NCBI GenBank assembly: GCA_023432845.1
Contig: JAEZEY010000212.1
Span: 1-19,304, forward strand
From: Pseudomonadota bacterium
GTDB lineage: Bacteria; Pseudomonadota; Alphaproteobacteria; Rhizobiales; Xanthobacteraceae
Length of the DNA stretch: 19,304 nt
Direction: 5' to 3'
A model generated the notes under the pieces. It saw only the letters and a program-made list of their open reading frames with translations. It ran no database searches and was not told where the DNA came from. Positions 7,496-14,862 of the stretch are shown piece after piece. The position numbers were made by a program, and so were the translations under genes. Numbering within the stretch: the first letter of the stretch is position 1; every line of letters begins with the position of its first letter.

Positions 7496-7537
7496 CGGCC
7501 CGGCAGCGCTATCGGCTGCCGGGCCGTTTTTCGTTTT
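7496..7537 (+). terminator. Rho-independent terminator after the TRAP receptor gene
   Basis: CGGCCCGGCAGC (7496-7507) pairs perfectly with GCTGCCGGGCCG (7515-7526), a 12-base-pair stem with a seven-base loop, followed by TTTTTCGTTTT. It lies in the convergent gap before the minus-strand AhpD-like gene and points along the plus strand. Confidence 0.9.
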
Positions 7538-7558
7538 CGTCGCCGGTGGACGATGCCG

Positions 7559-7918
7559 TCAGGCAGCGGGGCTGGCGCCTTCCGGCTTGAACTGCTCGTA
7601 AGCTTCGAGCGCGTGGGTGGCGTACATCACCGACGGCCCGGCGCCCATATAGATGGCCATGCCGAGCGTCTCGATCACTTCCTCGCGGGTGGCACCGTGG
7701 TCGAGCGCGGCCTTGACGTGGAAGCCGATGCAATCGTCGCAGCGGATCGCTACCGAGATGCCGAGTGCAATCAGTTCCTTGGCCTTGGCGTCGAGCGCCG
7801 CCGGCGTCGAGGCGGCTTGCGCCAGACCCGAGAACGCTTTCATCACGTTCGGCGTATCGCCGCGCAAGGTGCGCATCAGCGCCTTGATCTCGTCGAGATG
7901 GCTGGACCACTGCTTCAT
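7559..7918 (-). CDS. AhpD-like / carboxymuconolactone decarboxylase family protein
   Basis: The 119-residue protein is a single carboxymuconolactone decarboxylase domain. The motif RCDDCIGFH places C60, C63 and H67 in the CxxCxxxH pattern of AhpD-like redox members. AhpD proteins use that cysteine pair for peroxide defence or disulfide exchange, and the family average of about 110-150 residues agrees. The helical part LGISVAIRC before the motif and the later MGAGPSVMYATHALEA match the fold. The ATG at 7918 is preceded by GGAGG at eight bases, a strong ribosome site. It is the last gene of the minus-strand group that begins with the asparaginase, 69 bases after the hydratase gene. Its substrate in this pathway is unknown. 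Confidence 0.88.
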   Translation of the reverse strand: MKQWSSHLDEIKALMRTLRGDTPNVMKAFSGLAQAASTPAALDAKAKELIALGISVAIRCDDCIGFHVKAALDHGATREEVIETLGMAIYMGAGPSVMYATHALEAYEQFKPEGASPAA

Positions 7919-7987
7919 CGGCCAATCCTCCGGTTGGCGACGACGATAGCCGCCGCGCCGGATCGGTCCTTGATGAAGATCAATGGG

Positions 7988-8695
7988 TTAGTCGTGGCGG
8001 AACGCGATATTCACCGCGCCGACCGGATCCAATTCATGACCGAAGGTCAGGTCTGCGGTCTCCAGCATCTGCGGCGGCGTGATCGACCCGGCAATGATGA
8101 TGTCGCCGGGCATAAGCGTCTCGTCATAGGCCGCCAAAGTTGCCGCGACGTGGGTGACGATGCTGACCACCTTGCCGGTCAGTGCTTCGGGATCGGTCGT
8201 CGTGTTGATGATCGCACCACGCCGCGTCACGCGCGAGGTCAGGCCCTCAATCGAGCCGCTGGCCCGCGTTTCGTCGCCGATAACGACATGGCGCTGAAAC
8301 ACATCGCCTTCGAGGATGATGTCGAGATTGTCCGGCGTCGGCAGCACATCCATGTCCGCAATCTCGATAGCCGGCATGATCTCCTTGATCGCGGCATGCA
8401 CCTCGTCGGCGCTAGCCCCCGGCTTCGGTGTCGCCGCCATGCGCACGGCGATTTCCGCTTCGGCCACCGGCCGCACGTAGCCCCTGAGCGACACCGTGCC
8501 GCCGGAGGCAATGAGCGCGCTCTCCATCAGATAGCCGACGATCGGTGCTTGCAGCCCGAGCTTCTCCATCATCGCTGGCGCGCCGAGCCCGACCTTCCAG
8601 CCGAGCGGCTTCTCGCCAGCGGCGATGCGCGCGCGGCGTTTGGCAAGCTGCAGCGGCATGCCCTTCTTGATCAGCGGATGGTCGAAGGCGTTCAT
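7988..8695 (-). CDS. 2-keto-4-pentenoate hydratase / FAH-superfamily protein
   Basis: The 235-residue protein fits the MhpD/2-oxopent-4-enoate hydratase family of the fumarylacetoacetate hydrolase superfamily. The N-terminal LGWKVGLGAPAMMEKLGL, the acidic metal-site region EAEIAVRMA, the later MPAIEIADMD and the C-terminal PGDIIIAGSITPPQMLE are family landmarks. Such enzymes hydrate 2-oxopent-4-enoate to 4-hydroxy-2-oxopentanoate in meta-cleavage pathways, or decarboxylate related oxo-acids, with Mg or Mn. No other meta-cleavage gene is present, so the true substrate is uncertain. The start at 8695 has only a weak AGAGA upstream. It lies 18 bases downstream of the broken dehydratase gene, so the two are probably in one operon. 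Confidence 0.88.
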   Translation of the reverse strand: MNAFDHPLIKKGMPLQLAKRRARIAAGEKPLGWKVGLGAPAMMEKLGLQAPIVGYLMESALIASGGTVSLRGYVRPVAEAEIAVRMAATPKPGASADEVHAAIKEIMPAIEIADMDVLPTPDNLDIILEGDVFQRHVVIGDETRASGSIEGLTSRVTRRGAIINTTTDPEALTGKVVSIVTHVAATLAAYDETLMPGDIIIAGSITPPQMLETADLTFGHELDPVGAVNIAFRHD

Positions 8696-8713
8696 GATGG
8701 CGAATCTCTGCGG

Positions 8714-9694
8714 TTATTGTGCCGGCGTGTCGAGGCAGCCGGTCAGGATGCGGGCATAGAGCGGCATGTCGACATTGCCGCCCGACAGAATGATGCCGAC
8801 GCGTTTGCCGCGCATCCTGTCCCTTTCGTTGAGCAGAGCAGCGAGCGCCGCCGCGCCGGCGCCTTCGGCGAGATTGTGCGTGTCGCGATAAAGGATGCGC
8901 ATCGCTTCGGCGACCTCGTCATCGGAGACGGCGACAATGCGGCTCGCACCTTTGGAATAGATGTCGAAGGCTTCCTGCACCGGCACGCGCACTGCCATGC
9001 CGTCGGCGATAGTGTTGGCCGAGTTGGTCTCGATGAGTTTGCCCGCCTCGAAGGACAGCTTGGCGCATTGCGCTTCGGTCGAGACGACGCCGACCACCTC
9101 GGCCTTGAGGCCCAGCGCATCGCGCGCAGCAATGACGCCGCAGATGCCCGAGCCGCAACCGATCGGCACATAGACGGTGTCGAGGTCGCGCGCCTCGCTG
9201 AAGAACTCGAGCGCATAGGTGGCGACGCCGCGCGCCAGTTCGCGGTGAAACGGCGGCACCGGATAGAGCCCCTCGACCTCGGCCAGCCGCATCGCCTCGA
9301 CCTTGGCCTCGTCGAAGTCGCTGCCGAATTCGATCAGGTCGGCACCGAAGGCACGCATGGCCGCGTTCTTCTCCACCGAGTTGCCGAACGGCACCAGGAT
9401 CTTCGCCTTCAGCCCGGCGGCGGTCGCGGCACGGGCTTGGCTCTGTCCGTGATTGCCACGCGTCGCGGTGACGATGCCCGGCGTCTTCGGAAACGAGCGT
9501 TTGAGCCAGTCGATGAAGGTGATGCCGCCGCGCACCTTGAAGGCGCCGGTCGGGCTGTGGTTCTCGTGCTTGACCCAGACCGTGGCGCCGGTGTGCTAGG
9601 CGAGCAGCGGCCAGGCATATTGCGGCGTCGGCCTCATCTGGCGGTAGACGAGGTGGCTGGCCGCTTCGAGCTCATCGACAGTGAACAGCGCCAT
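8714..9694 (-). pseudogene. Threonine/serine dehydratase-like gene interrupted by an in-frame TAG
   Basis: Reading from the ATG at 9694 gives MALFTVDELEAASHLVYRQM and then PTPQYAWPLLA. A TAG follows at 9596-9598 (codon 33) where relatives continue. The same frame then runs on as HTGATVWVKHENHSPTGAFK with no other stop for 293 codons to a TAA at 8714. All landmarks of a fold-type II PLP enzyme are present downstream: the PLP lysine K53 in SPTGAFKVRG, RGNHGQS, and the phosphate loop GCGSGICG. The full product would be 326 residues. No in-frame ATG, GTG or TTG lies between the TAG and K53; the first GTG codon (9535) follows that lysine, so any restart would be inactive. It starts five bases after the asparaginase stop codon. 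It is likely a recent nonsense pseudogene, with a sequencing error or readthrough as alternatives. Confidence 0.8.
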
Positions 9695-9699
9695 GGCGG

Positions 9700-10254
9700 T
9701 CACGCCTCGAGCTTCCGGAAGCTGCCGTCGACCGTCTTGACGATGGCGTCCCACGACGCGACTAGCCCGTTCATTGCCACGTAAACGCCCGGCGGCGCCG
9801 TGAGTGCAGCGCCGATGGCCAGCCCGAGATTGAAGTCGGTGTCCGAGTCGCGCAGCACCGCCGGTTGCGCCGCGCCGGTGAGCACAATGGTCTTGCCGAG
9901 GACGCGGGCGGCGATGGTCGTCGCGGTGTTCGGCGTGTTCGCGACTTTCCCGGTCGCGGGATCGATGCGTCGCGTCATGGTGTCGGTGCCGTGGGTGACG
10001 ACAATTCGCCGCTGCGTCGCGCTGGCGCAGCGATCGGCGATAATTTCGCGCTGGACGTCCGTGATTCGGGTCGAGTCCTCGGCGAACAGCCATTCGCAGG
10101 CGAAGCTGTCCGGGTCCATCCGCGCGCGCTTGAGAATCTCGGTCACGGCGGATTGCTGCCCCGGCGGGAAGGTGAATTCCGTCACCCACTGCCCCTCGGG
10201 ATAGCGCTTGTCGAAGGTGCCGCCGGTGGTGAGGATGAGGAGGTCTTTTGCCAT
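9700..10254 (-). CDS. Short asparaginase (N-terminal catalytic domain only)
   Basis: The 184-residue protein matches the N-terminal domain of type I/II asparaginases. LILTTGGTFDK carries the nucleophile threonine (T13 in TGGT), VVTHGTDTMT carries the T90-D91 pair, and a lysine (K173 in AIVKTVDGS) lies near the C-terminus where the active-site Lys is expected. Full-length asparaginases are about 320-350 residues, so this is a stand-alone short form, a recognised subfamily rather than an obvious truncation: a stop follows without trace of the C-terminal domain, and the next gene starts five bases later. Asparaginase yields aspartate and ammonia, but whether the short form acts on asparagine is unclear. 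The ATG at 10254 fits the family N-terminus. It heads the cluster with the dehydratase. Confidence 0.82.
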   Translation of the reverse strand: MAKDLLILTTGGTFDKRYPEGQWVTEFTFPPGQQSAVTEILKRARMDPDSFACEWLFAEDSTRITDVQREIIADRCASATQRRIVVTHGTDTMTRRIDPATGKVANTPNTATTIAARVLGKTIVLTGAAQPAVLRDSDTDFNLGLAIGAALTAPPGVYVAMNGLVASWDAIVKTVDGSFRKLEA

Positions 10255-10343
10255 GAGCCTGGGTCCGGAATGCCGCGCGCGGCGCGCCAACATTACCGCC
10301 GATTGAAAGGTGAAGGCGAGACCACCGGCCGGTTTAGTGGCAG

Positions 10344-10886
10344 CTAAGGCAGCTTTTCGTAGCCCTCGGCGAAACCGGTGAGCGACATGGGGAAACCGAT
10401 GCCTTCTTCGGGCGTCTGGTAAATGATGAACAGCGCCGTCTTGCCGCTGCGCAGTTTCTTGAGCAACTCGTCGTCCATCACAACTTCCGCAATGCACCCA
10501 TTCGGCAGGCAGCGCACGAAGCCGGCGCGGCCGATATCGGCATTGTCGATCTTGAGGCCGAGCCCTGACGGCAGCAGTACGCCTAAAGGCGCAACGACCC
10601 GCATCAACTTGCTCTTCTGGTCGGCGGTCTTGAGCACGATCACGGTGAGGCCGACATTGGCGCGGTCCTCGGCCGTCACGCTCTGGATCAGGGCGCATTG
10701 CTCGGATTTGGCACCGGGCGGCGTGTCACAGCGGATTTGCCAATCCTTGTGGACCGATTTCACTGCGCCCTGCGCCAGTGCGGCACTCGAAGCGCCGATA
10801 ATGAGCGCGACCGCGGCCGCCGCACAGCCCAGTGTCAGCTTCGCGACATCGGAGGTCGTTCGCCGGCGCTGCCTGAAATCGCTCAT
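10344..10886 (-). CDS. IalB (invasion-associated locus B) family secreted protein
   Basis: The 180-residue protein has an Arg-rich n-region and a hydrophobic signal (about residues 16-38, with ASSAALAQG at the cleavage site). An IalB domain follows: KDWQIRCDTPPGAKSEQC near the start, DNADIGRAGFVRCLPNGC in the middle, and a C-terminal LTGFAEGYEKL. Cysteines C53/C64 and C126/C131 are the usual family pairs and probably form disulfides. IalB proteins are widespread periplasmic or outer-membrane proteins of alphaproteobacteria, first linked to erythrocyte invasion in Bartonella; in free-living relatives their role is unknown. The ATG at 10886 has AAAGGA seven bases upstream. It is divergent from coxB and lies 89 bases upstream of the asparaginase gene on the same strand. 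Confidence 0.92.
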   Translation of the reverse strand: MSDFRQRRRTTSDVAKLTLGCAAAAVALIIGASSAALAQGAVKSVHKDWQIRCDTPPGAKSEQCALIQSVTAEDRANVGLTVIVLKTADQKSKLMRVVAPLGVLLPSGLGLKIDNADIGRAGFVRCLPNGCIAEVVMDDELLKKLRSGKTALFIIYQTPEEGIGFPMSLTGFAEGYEKLP

Positions 10887-11016
10887 CCTTCAATCCTTTA
10901 GCGTTAGTTCGCGGGGGCAGGGGAGGCGGCGGGCGCGGCCCGAATCACCCGCACGGGCCATTCTAGACGGTCGGCCCGGAACATGCCGTCGTGCCGGGTC
11001 CGAAAATGCCGGCGTG

Positions 11017-11031
11017 CGGTATCGCATACCG
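11017..11031. promoter_or_regulatory. Perfect dyad CGGTATCGCATACCG, possible operator
   Basis: Six-base arms (CGGTAT and ATACCG) flank CGC. The dyad is short and has no T-tract, so a protein-binding site is more likely than a terminator. It does not match an Fnr or RegA-type consensus that I can name. Confidence 0.3.
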
Positions 11032-11081
11032 TCAACGCCTTCGGCTTGGCGGAAATACGGCAAATCCGGCGGCTGTCATGA

Positions 11082-11110
11082 TTAGCGCTTTGTCGCAGAA
11101 TTGTTCTAAT
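11082..11110 (+). promoter_or_regulatory. Possible sigma-70-type promoter of the cox operon
   Basis: TTAGCG (11082-11087) is separated by 17 bases from TCTAAT (11105-11110). The -10 matches TATAAT at five of six positions, but the -35 is poor. It would give a leader of roughly 190 bases before coxB. Confidence 0.25.
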
Positions 11111-11304
11111 GAGGTACATTGCGGCAGGCTTGGATTTGTGGTTTGAGAGGCGAGGTTTCCCCTGGGGCCGTTGCACCGCAAGCTCCGCCACGCCCGTGGC
11201 AAAATGCCGAGAGCGGCCGTACCGGTTGCCCGACCGGCAAGCGGCGCGCAGGGGCAAAAAGGGGCCTTGTCCAAGGCCGTTTATCGTCGAGGAGCGCTAA
11301 GGAA

Positions 11305-12153
11305 ATGCTCGTGCTCAAGCGGTTGATCGCTTACGTGGCCTCAAGCTTGGCCGTTCTCTCTACCGGTTCAGCGATCGCCGCGACCGGACAACCGCATGAG
11401 TGGCAGGTCGGCCTTCAGGGCGCCGCGACGCCCGTCATGCATGACGTCATGTGGTTTCATGATTTCCTCCTCTGGATCATCGCTTTAATCACCCTGTTTG
11501 TGCTGGTGCTGCTGGTCCTGGTGATCGTGAAGTTCAATGCCAAGAGCAATCCGGTCCCCTCGCGCACCACGCACAACACCATGATCGAGGTGGTCTGGAC
11601 CGTCGTCCCGGTCCTCATTCTGGTGGCGATCGCCGTTCCGTCCTTCCGGCTGCTGTTCTACCAGCTCAAGGTTCCGCAGGCCGATCTGACCGTGAAGGCC
11701 ACCGGCAAGCAGTGGTTCTGGACCTACAATTATCCTGACGCCAACATCGAATTCGACTCGCTGATGAAGCAGGCGAAGGAACTGCAGCCCGGCGAGCCGC
11801 GGCTGCTGGCCGTCGACAACAACCTGGTCGTTCCGGTGAACAAGGTCGTCCGCGTCCTGACCACCGGCGCCGACGTCATCCACTCCTGGGCTGTACCGTC
11901 CTTCGGCGTGAAGATCGACTCGATCCCGGGCCGCGTGAACGAGACCTGGTTTAAGGCGGAGCGCGAAGGCATGTACTATGGCCAGTGCTCGCAACTCTGC
12001 GGCCGCGACCACGCCTTCATGCCGATCGCGGTGCAGGTCCTCAGCGAGAAGGACTATGACGCCTGGCTCGCGGAGGCAAAGAAGAAGTTCGCCACTGTTG
12101 ATGACGCCCCGAAGAACGCGGTCGCGGCGGCCGAGCTATCCACCGCCAAGTGA
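11305..12153 (+). CDS. coxB: Cytochrome c oxidase subunit II
   Basis: The 282-residue subunit of the aa3 oxidase receives electrons from cytochrome c through the binuclear CuA centre. It has a signal peptide (residues 1-26), two membrane helices (about 52-77 and 94-117), the aromatic KQWFWTYNYPD segment (135-145) and a periplasmic cupredoxin domain. CuA ligands are H193, C228, C232, H236 and M239. Residue 230 is Gln in the CSQLC loop, where most subunit II sequences I know have Glu. The ATG at 11305 gives the signal peptide and has AGGAG about ten bases upstream; in-frame sequence before it is not subunit II-like. It is the first gene of the cox operon, 65 bases before coxA. Confidence 0.97.
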   Translation: MLVLKRLIAYVASSLAVLSTGSAIAATGQPHEWQVGLQGAATPVMHDVMWFHDFLLWIIALITLFVLVLLVLVIVKFNAKSNPVPSRTTHNTMIEVVWTVVPVLILVAIAVPSFRLLFYQLKVPQADLTVKATGKQWFWTYNYPDANIEFDSLMKQAKELQPGEPRLLAVDNNLVVPVNKVVRVLTTGADVIHSWAVPSFGVKIDSIPGRVNETWFKAEREGMYYGQCSQLCGRDHAFMPIAVQVLSEKDYDAWLAEAKKKFATVDDAPKNAVAAAELSTAK

Positions 12154-12218
12154 CATATCGCGGCATCTGAATATAATTCGCGGGCGATACGAGAAATCAG
12201 GGTCGAGGAAAACTGAAA

Positions 12219-13838
12219 ATGGCCGAGAACGCAGCAGCACACGGCGCGCACGACACCCACGGGCACGCTCATGGTCATCCCACCGGGTGGCGCCGTTACG
12301 TCTACTCGACGAACCACAAGGACATCGGCACGATGTACCTCGTGTTCGCGATGTTCGCGGGCGTGATCGGCTTTGCGCTCTCGATCGCCATCCGCATGGA
12401 GTTGCAGAACCCCGGCCTGCAGATCTTCTCGACCCCGCACGAATACAACGTGTTCGGCACCGCCCACGGTCTGATCATGATCTTCTTCATGGTCATGCCG
12501 GCGATGATCGGCGGCTTCGGCAACTGGTTTGTGCCGCTGATGATCGGTGCGCCGGACATGGCTTTCCCGCGCCTCAACAACATCTCCTTCTGGCTGTTGC
12601 CGGCCGCGTTCGCGCTGCTGGTCTGCTCGCTGTTTGTCGAAGGCGAGGCCGGTTCGCTCGGCGCCGGCTCCGGCTGGACCATCTATGCGCCGCTGTCGAC
12701 CTCGGGTCATCCCGGCCCGGCGATGGATTTCGTGATCCTGTCGCTGCATCTGGCGGGCGCGTCGTCGATCCTCGGCGCCATCAACTTCATCACGACCATC
12801 TTCAACATGCGCGCGCCTGGCATGACTTTGCACAAGATGCCGCTGTTCGCGTGGTCGGTGCTGGTCACCGTATTCCTGCTGCTGCTGTCGCTGCCCGTGC
12901 TCGCCGGCGGCATCACCATGCTGCTGACCGACCGCAACTTCGGCACCACCTTCTTCTCGCCTGAAGGCGGCGGCGACCCGCTCCTGTTCCAGCACCTGTT
13001 CTGGTTCTTCGGTCACCCGGAAGTTTACATCCTCATTCTGCCCGGCTTCGGCATGATCTCCCAGATCGTTTCGACCTTCTCGCGCAAGCCTGTGTTCGGC
13101 TATCTCGGCATGGCTTATGCGATGGTGGCGATCGGCGGCATCGGTTTCATCGTCTGGGCGCACCACATGTACACGGTCGGTCTGTCCACTGGCGCTCAGG
13201 CCTACTTCATCGCCGCCACCATGGTCATCGCGGTGCCCACCGGGGTGAAGATCTTTTCGTGGATCGCGACGATGTGGGGTGGGTCGATCGAGTTCCGTGC
13301 GCCCATGATCTGGGCGATCGGCTTCATCTTCCTGTTCACCGTCGGCGGTGTCACCGGCGTCGTGTTGGCGAATGCGGGCATCGACCGCGTGCTGCACGAC
13401 ACCTATTACGTGATCGCGCACTTCCACTACGTGCTGTCGCTCGGCGCAGTGTTCGCGATCTTTGCCGGCTGGTACTACTGGTTCCCGAAGATCTCGGGCT
13501 ACATGTATAACGAAACGATCGCCAAGGCGCACTTCTGGGTCACCTTCATCGGCGTCAACATCGTCTTCTTCCCGCAGCATTTCCTCGGTCTCTCCGGCAT
13601 GCCGCGCCGGACCGTGGACTATCCCGATGCTTTCCACGGCTGGAACGAGATCTCGTCCTACGGCTCCTACATCGCTGCCGTCGGTGTCGTGATCTTCTTC
13701 ATCGGCGTCGCCGAGGCTTTCATGAAGAAGCGCGTTGCTGCTGCCAATCCATGGGGCGAAGGCGCGACGACTCTGGAGTGGACCCTGTCGTCGCCGCCGC
13801 CGTTCCATCAATTCGAGGTTCTGCCGCGCATCAAGTGA
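12219..13838 (+). CDS. coxA: Cytochrome c oxidase subunit I (aa3-type, family A1)
   Basis: The 539-residue catalytic subunit has about 12 membrane helices and reduces oxygen to water while pumping protons. Visible ligands are H83 and H403 for haem a, H401 for haem a3, and H266, H315 and H316 for CuB, with the cross-linked tyrosine Y270 in GHPEVY. E268 in the same motif marks the A1 family. D113 (GAPDMAFPRLNN) is at the D-channel mouth and K344 (PTGVKIFSW) is the K-channel lysine. The N-terminus before the first helix is unusually His-rich (H8, H11, H14, H16, H18, H20). Length and start are normal for Hyphomicrobiales. It lies between coxB and ctaB. Confidence 0.98.
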   Translation: MAENAAAHGAHDTHGHAHGHPTGWRRYVYSTNHKDIGTMYLVFAMFAGVIGFALSIAIRMELQNPGLQIFSTPHEYNVFGTAHGLIMIFFMVMPAMIGGFGNWFVPLMIGAPDMAFPRLNNISFWLLPAAFALLVCSLFVEGEAGSLGAGSGWTIYAPLSTSGHPGPAMDFVILSLHLAGASSILGAINFITTIFNMRAPGMTLHKMPLFAWSVLVTVFLLLLSLPVLAGGITMLLTDRNFGTTFFSPEGGGDPLLFQHLFWFFGHPEVYILILPGFGMISQIVSTFSRKPVFGYLGMAYAMVAIGGIGFIVWAHHMYTVGLSTGAQAYFIAATMVIAVPTGVKIFSWIATMWGGSIEFRAPMIWAIGFIFLFTVGGVTGVVLANAGIDRVLHDTYYVIAHFHYVLSLGAVFAIFAGWYYWFPKISGYMYNETIAKAHFWVTFIGVNIVFFPQHFLGLSGMPRRTVDYPDAFHGWNEISSYGSYIAAVGVVIFFIGVAEAFMKKRVAAANPWGEGATTLEWTLSSPPPFHQFEVLPRIK

Positions 13839-13867
13839 TGTGCGTTTGAGAAGGGCGTAGCCGGGCA

Positions 13868-14848
13868 ATGTCGCTCATCAGCGAAGGCGCGAATGTCGGC
13901 GGCCCCGGCGGGGTGCTCGTCGAGCCGGGCCGATACGATGCGGCCCTGCACGAACCGAGCAGCGCCGAGGTCGGCGATTATATCGCTCTGTTGAAACCGC
14001 GAGTGATGTCGCTCGTGGTGTTCACGGCGCTTGTCGGCCTCGCCGTGGCGCCGGGCAGTCTGCACCCGATCACGGCCTTCACCGCTCTGCTGTGCATCGC
14101 GGTGGGTGCCGGCGCGTCGGGCGCGCTCAACATGTGGTACGACGCCGACATAGATAAGGTGATGACGCGTACGGCGCGGCGTCCCGTCCCCGCCGGCAAA
14201 GTGAAGCCGGGCGAGGCGTTGGCCTTCGGGCTTACTCTGTCCGGTTTCTCGGTGGTGACGCTCGGCCTTCTGGTGAACTGGGTCGCTGCCGCGCTGCTCG
14301 CCTTCACCATCTTCTTCTATGCCGTCATCTACACGATGTGGCTGAAACGTTCGACGCCGCAGAACATCGTCATCGGCGGCGCCGCCGGCGCCTTCCCGCC
14401 GATGATCGGCTGGGCCGCCGTCACCGGCTCGCTGTCGCTCGAGCCGATCCTGCTATTCGCTATTATCTTCTTCTGGACGCCACCGCATTTCTGGGCGCTG
14501 GCGATTTACAAGAAGGGCGACTATGGCCGTGCCGGCGTTCCGATGCTGCCCAATGTCGCCGGCGACGCCCATACCCGGCTGCAGATACTGCTCTACACGC
14601 TGATTCTCACGCCGCTTGGCGTCGCGCCCTGGCTGCTGGGCTATGCCAGCGCGCTCTATGGCGCGGTTTCGGTCGTTACCGGCGCGGCGATGATCCTGCT
14701 GGCGCTGCAGGTCTATCGCGAGGCCTCGCCCGCCGACCGGGCCTGCAGGCATCTTTTCGCCTTCTCGATCCTCTACCTGTTCCTGCTTTACGCGGTGCTG
14801 CTGGTCGATCGCGGCTGGGGCGGGCTGATCGCCAAGGTGGCCGCGTGA
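13868..14848 (+). CDS. ctaB: Protoheme IX farnesyltransferase (haem O synthase)
   Basis: The 326-residue UbiA-family membrane enzyme transfers a farnesyl group to haem B to make haem O, the precursor of haem A for CoxA. The first Asp-rich motif is NMWYDADID (N88, D92, D96), followed by RTARRPVPAG. The second catalytic region contains HFWALAIYKKGDYGRAGVPM (D218). About eight to nine membrane helices are visible. The ATG at 13868 is 29 bases after the coxA stop. Its TGA overlaps a possible GTG start of the small downstream gene, so translation may be coupled. The other haem A enzyme, CtaA, is not in this window. Confidence 0.97.
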   Translation: MSLISEGANVGGPGGVLVEPGRYDAALHEPSSAEVGDYIALLKPRVMSLVVFTALVGLAVAPGSLHPITAFTALLCIAVGAGASGALNMWYDADIDKVMTRTARRPVPAGKVKPGEALAFGLTLSGFSVVTLGLLVNWVAAALLAFTIFFYAVIYTMWLKRSTPQNIVIGGAAGAFPPMIGWAAVTGSLSLEPILLFAIIFFWTPPHFWALAIYKKGDYGRAGVPMLPNVAGDAHTRLQILLYTLILTPLGVAPWLLGYASALYGAVSVVTGAAMILLALQVYREASPADRACRHLFAFSILYLFLLYAVLLVDRGWGGLIAKVAA

Positions 14849-14862
14849 GCGCGGAGATGGCC

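Larger units (their letters stand above)
10887..11304. promoter_or_regulatory. Divergent regulatory region between ialB and coxB
   Basis: These 418 bases contain no supportable gene. From left to right they hold the ialB upstream region, a perfect 15-base dyad at 11017-11031, a possible coxB promoter at 11082-11110 and a GC-rich presumed leader with hairpins. Open frames here are short and lack family features. The AGGAG just before the coxB ATG serves as its ribosome site. Confidence 0.6.

Noticed and set aside
8714..9535. Intact dehydratase starting at an in-frame GTG at 9535
   Set aside because: That GTG codes for the valine after the PLP lysine, so the product would lack the catalytic residue and the N-terminal region.
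9596..9598. Amber codon as pyrrolysine or programmed recoding
   Set aside because: Nothing in the window (no pyl genes, no recoding hairpin that I could identify) supports it; nonsense mutation or sequencing error is simpler.
7553..9784. Long plus-strand open frame of 743 codons
   Set aside because: It is antisense to the AhpD-like, hydratase and dehydratase genes, with compositional bias and no recognisable domain.
12054..13868. Long open frame on the minus strand opposite coxA
   Set aside because: It is low-complexity (rich in Arg, His, Asp, Glu, Gln) and lies exactly antisense to coxA, whose protein is unmistakable. GC-rich codon bias keeps the antisense frame open.
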